Origin: Impatiens glandulifera
Lineage: Eukaryota; Streptophyta; Magnoliopsida; Ericales; Balsaminaceae
Assembly: GCF_907164915.1 (NCBI RefSeq)
Contig: NC_061866.1
Coordinates: 26,119,905 to 26,183,904, forward strand
Length of the DNA stretch: 64,000 nt
Reading direction: 5' to 3'
Below are positions 22,508-32,479 of the stretch, piece after piece. A program made the position numbers and the translations under genes. The first letter of the stretch is position 1. Each line of letters starts with the position of its first letter. Below the pieces are notes generated by a model. It was not told the origin of the DNA. It saw only the letters and a program-made list of their open reading frames with translations, and ran no database searches.

Positions 22508-22963
22508 AAATGTCTAAAGGGAAAATCGGTTCGGACAGACAAAACCGGTAGTTCTTCCTAAGTTGTCGGAATCCGAATTCACCAAGGTACCTATTGAAGA
22601 ACCGATTTGTCTATCAGTTACAGTAAACCGACCGGTTACTCAGTGCTTACACTAATTAACCGCATCGGGACCAATGACTGAAAACCGACCAGTTTGGAAA
22701 TAATGTATTTTGGATTATTTGGCCTCCGAACAAAAGTGGAATAATTATCTGTGTTTAGATTTATCTGTTCTGAAAAGATACCTTTTCAAAGCAAAATGAT
22801 CATACCTCAAAAGACGTGAAGATATGATATCTTTTACCGTCCAGGCCTATGACTCACATCCTAGGTTGTAGACATGTTTATTTCATGCAATATGTTTTAT
22901 CCTATGGTCAAATAGAATACATTAACTGCCACCAACCGGATAATACTATCATCCCTCTACTAA
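22508..22963 (+). other. Element A pol to accessory gene spacer
   Basis: No ORF; ACCGG-rich at the start and AT-rich later. Position and length match the 13930-14558 spacer of element B. Confidence 0.55.
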
Positions 22964-22971
22964 TATATAAG
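22964..22971 (+). promoter_or_regulatory. TATA box of element A accessory gene
   Basis: TATATAAG upstream of the degraded accessory ORF, matching the private promoters in element B. Confidence 0.45.
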
Positions 22972-23042
22972 TTAGGTAAACATCAGACAAAATATTCACA
23001 AGTATCAACTTATCATCTCACTAAGACAAAAAGTCTTAGTTT

Positions 23043-25404
23043 CCAAACATTCTCCAAGTTGATTTCGACTCAGCTCAAAGTACAGAGCATTATGAAATCT
23101 TCAAAATGATCAAGTCACTTGAAGACACCGGTCTAAATTCCTTTCTAGATGATAAACATGTCATTTTCCCTGAAACCGTCCTGGAGTTCTTCTATAACGC
23201 CAGGGTTTCCGGGGTACCCCTCATTTCGACACCCTCATTCAATCTAGGGTCGGAGGGACCATGTTTGATTTCTCGGAAAGTGACTTCGCCAGATGCTTCG
23301 ATCTTCCCAAGCAAGGTATTACTAATCTAAACGTCCCGGTCGGACTAAAAGCCAAAATTTCCTTGAGCTTCTCTCGGTCTAATCATCTGGTCAGTGACCA
23401 CGGTGCTAGGTCATCACTGAGGGCTGAATACCAGCTTCTCAATGATATCATCGATAGGGGCATCCTAGGTAAGGATGTAACCAATACCTACTGTGCTACA
23501 GCTTTCAATATGATGACCGCTATCACAACAGATACGCCGGTCAACTGGTCCAGGATGATCACCATTCACCAAACCGGCCTCATCCCTCAAATCAGCTGCC
23601 TACTCATGGAACTAGGGGTTCCACTCTGTCCAGGAGAAGGACTGAATCAGGCCCAAGTCATAACCAAGGAAGGTGCCGACTCATTCTATGAGCAGTTCGA
23701 GAAGGCCTGGAAAAGGAAGAACCGACACCTTAACTCATCCGGCAAATGGGCGAGGATCTCGTCAACCAAATCATGAAAGAAATTCACGAGCAGGCTCACA
23801 CGGCAAGCGACGTCTACTTTCAATGGGCCCTGAACCAACAAGAAATTTTCTACACCAACATGCTACCGAAACATCATACTGACCGAAAATTTGAAAAACT
23901 AGTTGAGATGGAAGCGGAAGTCATCAACCTCATAAAGGTTCAGAGCGTCCTGACCGCTCTTCGACGAAGTAGGATGGTCGAACCGCATGCCCGGTTACTG
24001 GGGCTCACCGAACACATTCAACGTCTTCAAGGAAAGCATATCCTAGGGACAACGGACTCTCAATTTGAGCTCTTGGTGTTGGACATGCTAGCGGTCAAAG
24101 AACAGGAACTGAGCGAGGAGCTGGCACGGTTGGAAGCTGAACCCAAACACCAAGAGGCGTCGGTCTTGTCCAGATCTCAACCTGAGGATGAAGGCAGTCC
24201 GAACCCGGCCGAAGACGAGCATATCTCTCCTCCATCGGAATAGGAAATCAACAACACCGACCTCAGGACGGGTACACCGCCCACTAATCAACACATATCT
24301 CTTCAAACCGACAATGAATCGGTACCAGCGGTAACAGAAGACAGAGTAAAGGATCTCATCTAGGAATTTGTCAATGCCGCCATTCTGCCGTGGCAAAAGA
24401 AGATAAAAGAAACCGCGACTAAATCCATCGAGATGATTGAGTCTACAAATAAAGAGCTACAAATCACGGTCGGACGGATCACGTCTGTTGAGGACAAGTA
24501 AGGCATAACCGACCTTCTGTACAGTGACAATACTTACAGAACTAAGGCATTGGAGGCCACTACTAAGAAGTTGGAAGCTGACCTCGCTCTTACCAGCTAA
24601 AAGGTCGGTATGGCAGAACTAAACCAATTAACAACCGATCAAAGGTTGAAAAAGATTGATGGGGATCTGGTTCAATCCGGTGTCCAGGCCGGTTCTACAC
24701 TTGAGAGAGTGGTAATGCTTGAGGAAAAGCATGCCAAGACCGAGGCAGATCTAAACGCGGTCACCGAAAAGCTAGCGGACACCGGATCTACACTTGAGGA
24801 AGCAAATGAGCTCACGGCACAACAGATTTAAGATGACCTGGACGAGCAGGTCCGACTTCAAAAGGAAACTGCACTGGCGGATGCGAATCTGGCCGAACAT
24901 ATGCAAACATTAGAAAACATCGCACCGGCCGTAGAGATCTAGGAAAATGAAGATGCGGCTCGACTAATCGGACAACAGTCAGCATACAATGAGTTCGCCG
25001 AGGCTCATAAGAGGTCCAAAGCAGTTGCTTCCCCATCCGGTCCGGTTACCAGAAAGAGAAAGAATTCTTCCAAGAGGGAGGCAATTTCAAAGCTGTTGGG
25101 CACCGTCACTGAAGCGGTTGTCGATCCTCCAAGCAACCCGGTTTCGCAAGAAGATGGAGATCTCGAGGAAGAATCCATACCGCTAAACAAAAGACCGCGA
25201 GGTCTTGATGCGATTCCAATCTGATCATTTGTTCCACCGACTTCCCCGTTCACCGGTACTTCGGGCGGCCTAGGATCCTCCTCCAAGCCTACTCAGGCGG
25301 TCAAGGGAAAGGAAACTGATGAAATGCTGGAAAAATACTTGCCGCCCAAGAAGAAGAAATTGGGGATTTCTTTACTTATATTACTTATGTCTACCTTATT
25401 GTAG
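23043..25404 (+). pseudogene. Element A accessory gene (heavily decayed)
   Basis: The domain starts around 23055 (LQVDF, then LEDTGLNSFL, VLEFF), but no start codon survives in frame. The frame shifts near 23230 to FDFSESDFARCFDLPKQG and NW at about 23540, QISCLLMELGVPL, and shifts again near 23740. From 23746 one frame runs to 25404 through seven stops (24241, 24361, 24499, 24598, 24829, 24940, 25222). It contains heptad-rich text around 24610-24830 and a basic patch with KRKNSS near 25055. It ends in a Lys-rich segment near 25355. It corresponds to the long form (accessory gene 3 of element B), but the tails are hardly alike. Confidence 0.7.
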
Positions 25405-25432
25405 TTATATATATATATATATATCAAGTATT

Positions 25433-25679
25433 TTTGGAAACCGACCTACATTTTCTTTCCTTACATGGTTTTGAATATTTTAAGTAAAATAATCAAAAAA
25501 AGAGAAATTGATAAAGATAAAAATTTGAAATTTTGAAAATGTTCTCAAATTTTTAGAAATTTTTTTTCTAAGTCATCTTCCAAAAATCCGGCCAAATAAA
25601 CCTTTCAAACAATCGGCCTACATTTCAATCCTTACATGGTTTTGAATATTTTAAGTAAAATATTCAAAAAGGGAGAAAT
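25433..25679 (+). repeat. Duplicated polypurine tract, element A
   Basis: Two copies of a block of about 75 bp (CTTACATGGTTTTGAATATT, then a purine tract ending GAGAAAT) at 25433-25507 and 25605-25679. The second, AAAAAGGGAGAAAT, abuts the LTR at 25680. The first is followed by TGATAAAGATAAAAAT, like the LTR start of element B. Confidence 0.8.
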
Positions 25680-26808
25680 TGTTAGATAAAATTAGATCGG
25701 TTAAATAGAACTTAACAAAAACAAACTTCCTGTGCAGGAACGGTTAAAGAATTCAACCGGTTAAGTAATTCAACTGGTCAAACAATACAACCGTCCAAAA
25801 CCTAACCGATCAAGAAGACAAGACCGGTCAAATTAGAAGGCCAAAATCGTTGGACATTCGGTCAACCTGGAGTTATGAAAAACCGGAAGTCATCCGGTTA
25901 ACCTTAACAACCGACCGGTGCAAATAGATACTTTGAGTATCTGTTGAGGATGATACCAAAGGGACAGACCTTAGTATTGCCATATTCATACAAGTCTGAG
26001 GACAATCTGCAGGCTGTAGAAGATCGTCCGACAAGATCTTTCCACTACGGGATAAATTAGAGGCGCAATCCTCCAGGTGCAGGCAACTGTCCAACCGACA
26101 GTTGCCATATTAAGTAAAAGACAAACCTAGCTGGTTTGACCTATACACTGAAAGCCTAAACCGCCAGGTCTGAATCACTGAACCTCTGATCAACCAATCA
26201 GATTCAAGGAAATGAAATGTGACCGTTGGCACATTTCACCTATAAAAGAAGGAGCTGAAGAGGAGTAAATACGGTTACCAGTTCTACCAACTACAAGTTC
26301 TAAGAATTATTGATTGCAAGTTCATCTCTCTACAAGATTTAAAGCTTAAGTGTTTATTTGAAGTGTGTACGAGTGTTTATCGAGCAGAAAATAAGTCTCG
26401 ATCGGATTGTGTTTGTGTATTCCTTAGTGAATATCCCTCTCACGGTTTCGAGAGGAAGGGTGACGTAGGAGTTTATCTCCGAACATCCATAAAAACCTGT
26501 CTTGTTATTTACTTTTTGTCCGTCTTACATTATAACCGATTCTACCTAAACCGACTTACTGAGTTCCAAAACCGACCCACCCAACTCCAAACCGACTTTA
26601 TCCAAATCCGGTTCTACTTATCTTGTGTGTGTGCTGCTTCAACCTGAAACAAACCACTTCCACACTTGAACTCGGTTCAAGGGTTTGTGACAGTTTGTGT
26701 AGTATTAAAACCCCGGTGTTAATCTCTAACTGGATTAAACACCAACTGTTGAGTGAAGGCGCTAACCGGTCAGACCCCGGTTCCCCAGCCGCGACCTAGA
26801 TCCTAACA
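25680..26808 (+). repeat. LTR shared by element A (3') and copy A2 (5')
   Basis: TGTTAGATAAAATTAG to GATCCTAACA, 1129 bp, TATA at 26241 and conserved block at 26457-26494. On its left is the polypurine tract of A. On its right is a primer-site region (CTGTATCAGAGCAG, the expected TGG changed to CTG) and a second gag. Confidence 0.92.
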
Positions 26809-27720
26809 ATCTGTATCAGAGCAGTTAGTTTCAATACTCAAGCAAGCAAGTCTTTCGATAAGCCTCTAATGCTAGAAGGTGATGATTTTGCCAATTGGAA
26901 GGTACGCATGCACCTGCACTTAATCACCATGGATGACGAGATGCAGTTCATCCTGACTGAAGGACCTGTAAAGATTGATAAAGAAAGGGAGGAATGGACA
27001 AAAGAAGACAGGAGAAGAAACAATCAGGACAACCATGCCAGAAACCGCATCACTAACGGTTTGAACAGGAATACTTTTTGTAAGGTCAGAGACTACAAAA
27101 CTGCAAAGGAAATATGGGAAGCGGTGATTCAAATTCATGAGGGAAATGAAAGAACCAAGGAAAACAAGATAATGGTGGCTACCCAGAAGTTTGAAAACAT
27201 GAAGATGAAACCGGGAGAAATAATGAGGGAATACAGTGACCGGTTCACAGATGTGATAGACGAGCTATCAATTCTTGGAAAGAAGTATGACAACAAGGAA
27301 ATCATCATGAAAGCTCTAAGATCTCTTCCAAGTTCGTGGGTCATAAAGATAATGGTGATGAGGGAATCAAACTCTCTAAGCAAGATGAAGCTACATGATG
27401 TGTTGGAAAATCTTAAGGCATATGAGTTTAAAATGAGATCTAGGACTGAAGATGAAGTCTCAGCCTCAACCTCAACCAAAGCATTGGTCACATCCATAGA
27501 ACCGGTTGCTCCTGCACCGATCAGAACCGCTGAACAGTTCACAAAGGATGTCATGGCAATGCTTGCACAGAAATTTGGCAGATTCATGAAGAGAAGTCAA
27601 CCGACAAACAACAACAATTATAACTACGGTGATAAATCTAATATTAGATGTTATAACTGCAACTGTTTGGGACATTTCAGGTGGGAATGCAGAAAACCGA
27701 GGCGGGATGATCGGAAACCG
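26809..27720 (+). pseudogene. gag: Copy A2: primer site and truncated gag
   Basis: Highly similar to 2205-3110, so the same family. The start ATG is changed to AAG at about 26848. The gag frame then stays open from 26869 to the junction, including regions deleted in element A, and shows a zinc knuckle CYNCNCLGHFRWEC near 27652. Homology stops abruptly at about 27720, just after the knuckle; the following reading frame is unrelated. Pol and the 3' end of A2 are absent from the window. Confidence 0.88.
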
Positions 27721-28254
27721 ATGATAAATCTAATATTTTTGGGTTTATTTTTATTTTTCCCTTTGGTTTGGTTGGTTTTGATGTAAGTTTTGATTTATGT
27801 GATCCTATTATAGTATAAAATAAATTTTTTTCTCTAAAATGTAAAGCGTAAGAATGTTTTAAAGAAAGGCCAAATTTAATTAGTAGAGACCTTAGGGGCG
27901 TTGTAGGACATAGCATCTAAAACCCTTTCCCACACGTAACCAAATGTCGAACTCACATCTCTTAATTTTCTAATTTTTGAAATTAGGTGGTGACTCTTTA
28001 GTCGTGAGGATTAATTAATATTGAAAAAAGTTAAAGTAGGTCTATCACATATTTCCCATCAAAAAACTCTCAATCTCTCCCAAATTCGACGGGAAGGTAA
28101 GATATGGAATTGACTTTAAGCCTCATTTTTTAAATTCAATTTTTCAAACATTAAAATTAATTCCCCTCACGTTTTTAAAATAAAATTTTTAAAGAGCGTC
28201 CCAGAATTTTCAAGCTAGTCGATCAAAAAATGTTTTTTTTAAATCGATCACAAT
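27721..28254 (+). other. Non-coding remnant, possibly Tat/Ogre-like gypsy LTR end
   Basis: AT-rich, no ORF. The words GACCTTAGGGGCGTTGTAGG and AAATTAGGTGGTGACTC resemble LTR ends and primer regions of Tat-lineage gypsy elements as I recall them. Boundaries unclear. Confidence 0.3.
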
Positions 28255-28365
28255 CGCGTCTAAAGGAGTTAGACGTCATCGTCTAACTACGTTTCCCTTT
28301 AGATCATGTCTAAAGGAGTTAGACTACTTCGTCTAACTTCGTTTCCTTTAGATCGCATCTAAAGG
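28255..28365 (-). repeat. Element C2 downstream LTR, far fragment
   Basis: Two to three units of the palindromic 50-bp repeat (CGCGTCTAAAGGAGTTAGACG), continuous with 30545-30692 once the solo LTR is removed. On the left it ends abruptly without the rest of the LTR. Confidence 0.7.
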
Positions 28366-30539
28366 TGTCACACCCTAAAATTCATATTTGACCGAATGCC
28401 TTCGGTCCTGGCCAAGACCAAGCACTCTTGTGATTTTAAATTAGGACCGAGCAAATTAAAGATTTAGGACCGAAGGAAATATGTGTTAGGACCGAGAAAT
28501 ATGAGCTAGTGCCGAAGGAAATATGTATTAGGACCGAGAAATATGAGCTAGTGCCGAAGAAATATGTCTTAGGACCAAGGAGACCAAGAGAAATCTATGT
28601 CACAACCGATAGGGTCCGACCGATAGGGTCCGACCGAGAGAGTCCAACCGAGGGGGTTTGACCGAGGGGGTACGACTGATTATATTTTCCATCTCATGTT
28701 TAGTCATATCATTCTTAGCCACCTCATGCTTAAACACCTCATACTTATCCACCTCATGCTTAGTCACCTCATGCTTAGCCACATCATGCTTAGTCACCTC
28801 ATGTTTAGCCACATCATGCATAGTCACCTCATGCTTAGCCACCTCATGCTTCATCCATCCCATGCTATGAAAAGTAGGTGACCATCCCTCTTCATCACCA
28901 TTTATTAATCCCATGCTATGACAAGCAGGTGATCAGCCTATTTATCCATCCCATGCTTATGACAAACAGGTGACAAGCAGGTGACCAACCTATTTATCCA
29001 TCCCATGCTTATGACCAGAAGGTGACAAACAGGTGACCAGCCTATTTATCCATCCCATGCTTATGACCAGCAAGTGACAAGCAGGTGACCAGCCTATTTA
29101 TCCATCCCATGCTTATGACCAGTAGGTGACAAGAAGGTGACCAGCCTATTTATCCATCCCATGCTTATGACCAGCAAGTGACCAGCCTATTTATCCATCC
29201 CATGCTTATGACCAGAAGGTGACAAGCAGGTGACCAGCCTATTTATCCATCCCATGCTTATGACCAGCAGGTGACAAGCCCTTTTCATTATAAAATATTA
29301 TTATGCCCATATTTTTCAAGCCAATGACCAACCCTTTTCCTCAACCGACCTTGACCCTTTGTATTTATATGCTTCACCATGGATTGATTAATATCAATCC
29401 ATTTTCCCTCTTCTCTAAAAAATCAAAAGACATTCGTTATAAGATTTGAAAAACATCCAACCTTCTTAGTAAGATCAATCCTTAGCATCTTCAAAGTATA
29501 AGGCAAGAAAACCTTTCTATATCACTCTTTAGAAACACACACATGCTTATAAAATTCATGTATATTCTATAAATTATGCATATTGTTTTTATAGCATGAT
29601 TTCCTTGCATATTCATATCTTTAATGATGAACCATGTATGATCTGTTTCAAAAAGATAATATGTTTTCCAAAGTACCATCTATTTTCTAAAGGCTGATAT
29701 GTTTTATAAACAACGATATGTTTTCTAAAAGAAGGGTTTGTTTTATAAAGAATGACTGATTTATAAACAAGGATTTGTTTTAAAAAGAAGGATATATGTT
29801 TTCTAAAGTATGAAATGTTTTATTGAATCATTGTGAACAATGTTGTATGAGTATTGACGGAATGGGAGGAGGGCTACTCAGGATGAGGTCTATTAGTCTG
29901 AATCAAAAATATGTGTATATGTTTCTATTGGGACTGGGCTTCGGGGATGAGCTCTAGAAGATCCTACCCACACAGACAGGTGTCGAACCAGGTTGTGGGG
30001 TTTAGGGATTGACTGCGAAGAGTGCCTATCCAAATATGTGCTCAAACCGGATTCCTAACTTTTAGGATCAACTCTAAATTGTAAAGGGACAATATGTGCT
30101 CAAGACCTTACTGTACTTTCACAAATGATGTTATACTTTACAAACGAACATATGGATCCAAAGAAGCTTTTCAAATATCTTTTCTTCAATCTTTTTATAA
30201 CTTGTTGGGTCTTTAGACTCACCATACTTGTGTGGTGTAGGTACACAACCATAGTCGTTTTATGACAAGTAAAAGGAGGCTTAGAGTGGGCAAGGTGTAG
30301 GGATGTGTGTGAAAGGAGGGACCAAGGCAGAAGACCGAGCCCTTTGTTGGGTCTCGTATTAAAAGTCTGTATTTTATAAGTAAAGGACCATGTCTTGATT
30401 TTATAAACCGAAATTTTGTAGAACCACTTTTTATAATTAACAAACGTTTCCGCACATGTTTCTATTTTTCCTCTTATGTATGTACGTTTTCAAACATCAC
30501 TCACTCGGCCTAAGTAATTTAGGAGTAAGGGGTGTCACA
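28366..30539 (+). mobile_element. Solo LTR, gypsy type, 2174 bp
   Basis: Begins TGTCACACCC and ends GGGTGTCACA, a perfect terminal inverted pair typical of large plant gypsy LTRs (such as Tekay/Del). Flanks are AAAGG (28361-28365) and AAATG (30540-30544), a 5-bp duplication with one change. Removing the LTR restores the C2 repeat unit (CTAAAGG then AGTTAGACG). It contains ACCGAG-type repeats (28430-28670), the 15-bp minisatellite (28690-28860) and the longer one (28866-29276). No internal domain. Strand is arbitrary. Confidence 0.85.
28690..29276 (+). repeat. Minisatellites in the gypsy-type LTR
   Basis: A 15-bp array (28690-28860) followed by the array of about 52-bp units (28866-29276), homologous to 1-615 but with different unit numbers. 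Confidence 0.88.
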
Positions 30540-30544
30540 AAATG

Positions 30545-30692
30545 AGTTAGACGACCTCGTCTAACTACATAAGACGTCTAAGACTACTTACTTCAGACCT
30601 CGTCTAAAGTAGCAAAGTGTTTTAGATTTGCGCCTAAACAAAACAAATAGAAAACTTAGCTTAATCATAACTAAGTTTAACATAAATCATCA
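30545..30692 (-). repeat. Element C2 downstream LTR, terminal fragment
   Basis: On the - strand it starts TGATGATTTATGTTAAAC at 30692 next to the polypurine tract, and runs into the GTCTAAAG/TTAGACG repeats. The matching end of the upstream LTR is at 41436. Confidence 0.8.
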
Positions 30693-30705
30693 ATTTATCC
30701 CTTTT
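30693..30705 (-). other. Polypurine tract, element C2
   Basis: AAAAGGGATAAAT on the - strand directly before the LTR start. The bases upstream (ACTAAGTTTTAACATCATC) are nearly repeated at the G element tract near 62530. Confidence 0.7.
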
Positions 30706-30839
30706 GATGATGTTAAAACTTAGTTGAACGATTAGGAAAGAGAACGAATCCATAAACAGCAAAAGTGTATATATAAATATAAGCAAAAATCCGGAAAGAT
30801 TTTATTTAACATTTTTAGAAGAGATGGCACCCAAAAATG

Positions 30840-31703
30840 ACAAAAGTTTGGATCTTTTCTATCCACCTCTACCCTTGATTCCCCTGGACATCAGGCCACT
30901 TCTTTCCCCCTTTTAACATCATTGGAAAAGAACGGAGTCCTAAAAACTCTATGAGCTCTTTGAAGCGCACAATTTCTTCTCTTTAACTTAGTCTTCCTAC
31001 CCTAAGAAGATAGTCAATGACTCTTTGATAGTCCAGGACTCTGGAGGACTTAATGAGGACCCTATGTCAAACATTTGTAAGGAGAGAAGAGAGCAGCATG
31101 TTGAGCGGGACAGCATACCCATGTGGCCTCCTTTGATAAGAGATCATCTCCACCAAGTTTTTGAAAAGGATTTTTCGACCAGTTGATTGTTGTTCCCCTG
31201 GTGATAGCAATCATTATCTCAAATACCTTTTCAAGTCGAAGGTTGAAACCCTCTTAGCCAAGAGGGACTTGAAGATTATATCGTTGTGGATGGAAAACTC
31301 AACTTTTATAGAAGACTTTGGTCCGTGAGAATCGACAGGGAGAAGATGCCCTTAAGAAGATTTGTCTGAGAAGACAAACCTCATTTCAGATAAGAATTCA
31401 TCAGAAGATGTGGTGAACTCAGATAACCCCTCCAATGGGAGACTGAAGAATTGAGCAAAAGATTCTTCACAGAAGCAAGCATGATCTTCAAAAAAAATTT
31501 GCCACGACAAGCCTATTGTCGTATATCCTTCGAAAGTTAAAGAATTCATGAACTTCAGGTTCATGAATGATGACCGGTGCCCTATGGAATTTCTCCAATC
31601 CCGAAGCTATAAGAGTATCTAACATAGTCACCAGTCCTGGAATAATCAAAGTGGACACAAAATCGAAGTTCACTTGAAGAGTATATGGTGCAAGATATCC
31701 CAT
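30840..31703 (-). pseudogene. Element C2 accessory gene (decayed)
   Basis: On the - strand from ATG 31703: YTLQVNFDF, ASGLEKF, VHEFF, then a frameshift near 31500 and FAQFFSLPLEGLSEF near 31440. An INW codon run and FKNLVEMI follow at about 31190-31150, then scattered stops to about 30840. The order and spacing match the accessory domain of elements A, B and C1. It lies between RNase H and the polypurine tract, as in the others. No intact product. Confidence 0.6.
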
Positions 31704-31710
31704 TTCTTGA

Positions 31711-32470
31711 CTAAAAAGCGAGTAGAAGGAGTGCTAAAGGGTTTAGATACCTAATAGTCACAAGAATTTTCTTAATGAGAGAAATCATGTATTCGGAATC
31801 ACAAGGAAGATAGTTAACCTGTTTAGATAAATTACTCTTTATAGGGTGTGACTGATAGAGGACTAATAAAATCATCATTAAAATTAAACCATCATTTAAT
31901 GAATAAATGTGTTCCCAATAAAAGTCAAGATTAAAACACGTCAATAAAAAACCATTATAAAATATATCATAATTTCAGAAGATGAAAAGACATAAGCCTT
32001 CAAATATATATTAGTCATATCTTTAACATAGAAAGACATGTGTCTTATTTGAGATATGACTTTTCACTTTCTAGGCCGGAAAGGTACATAGACATCCTAT
32101 GAGATAATGGACAGATGTCCTAATTTTTGAAGATGAATCGTCCGAGGGTACACGTAGTTAGACGTCTAACAAACTATTCGCATTCCTTGCGTCTAAGTTG
32201 GGTAGACGTCTATTCAGACGACGTCTAACTACAATTGTCTATAGACGCTAAAGATGTTTGTCTAACAAGTAGACATCTAACCAAACTTAATTTTCAAGTT
32301 GCTTAAGGAAATATTCGTATAAGTACATAGTTCCTTTAGACGATTGATCTGATTAGACCAATTAGGACCTACGTCTACACATGTTTGTCCAGTGATTAAT
32401 ACAACAAATTCCCCTTCAATTCATGCATATTCAATTAAAGCAATTTAATTTAGATCAATAAGTCCTAAGA
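31711..32470 (-). other. Element C2 pol to accessory gene spacer
   Basis: No ORF. TAGACGTCTA-type palindromes cluster at 32140-32300, as they do in the spacer of C1 (49600-50000). Confidence 0.5.
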
Positions 32471-32479
32471 TATTTCTAA

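Larger units (their letters stand above)
1056..26808 (+). mobile_element. Element A: Sirevirus-like Ty1/copia retrotransposon, nested and decayed
   Basis: LTRs at 1056-2204 and 25680-26808 enclose a tRNA-Met primer site, gag, pol in the copia order (protease, integrase, reverse transcriptase, RNase H), an accessory ORF and a polypurine array. Removing the two insertions (solo LTR at 4806-5973 and element B at 7554-21609, each with one 5-bp duplication) leaves about 10.5 kb. Both insertions interrupt codons that resume on the other side, which proves the nesting order. Every coding region carries stops or frameshifts, so it is inactive. The left flank is GTCTG. The right flank is internal sequence of a second copy, so the target duplication cannot be checked. 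Confidence 0.92.
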
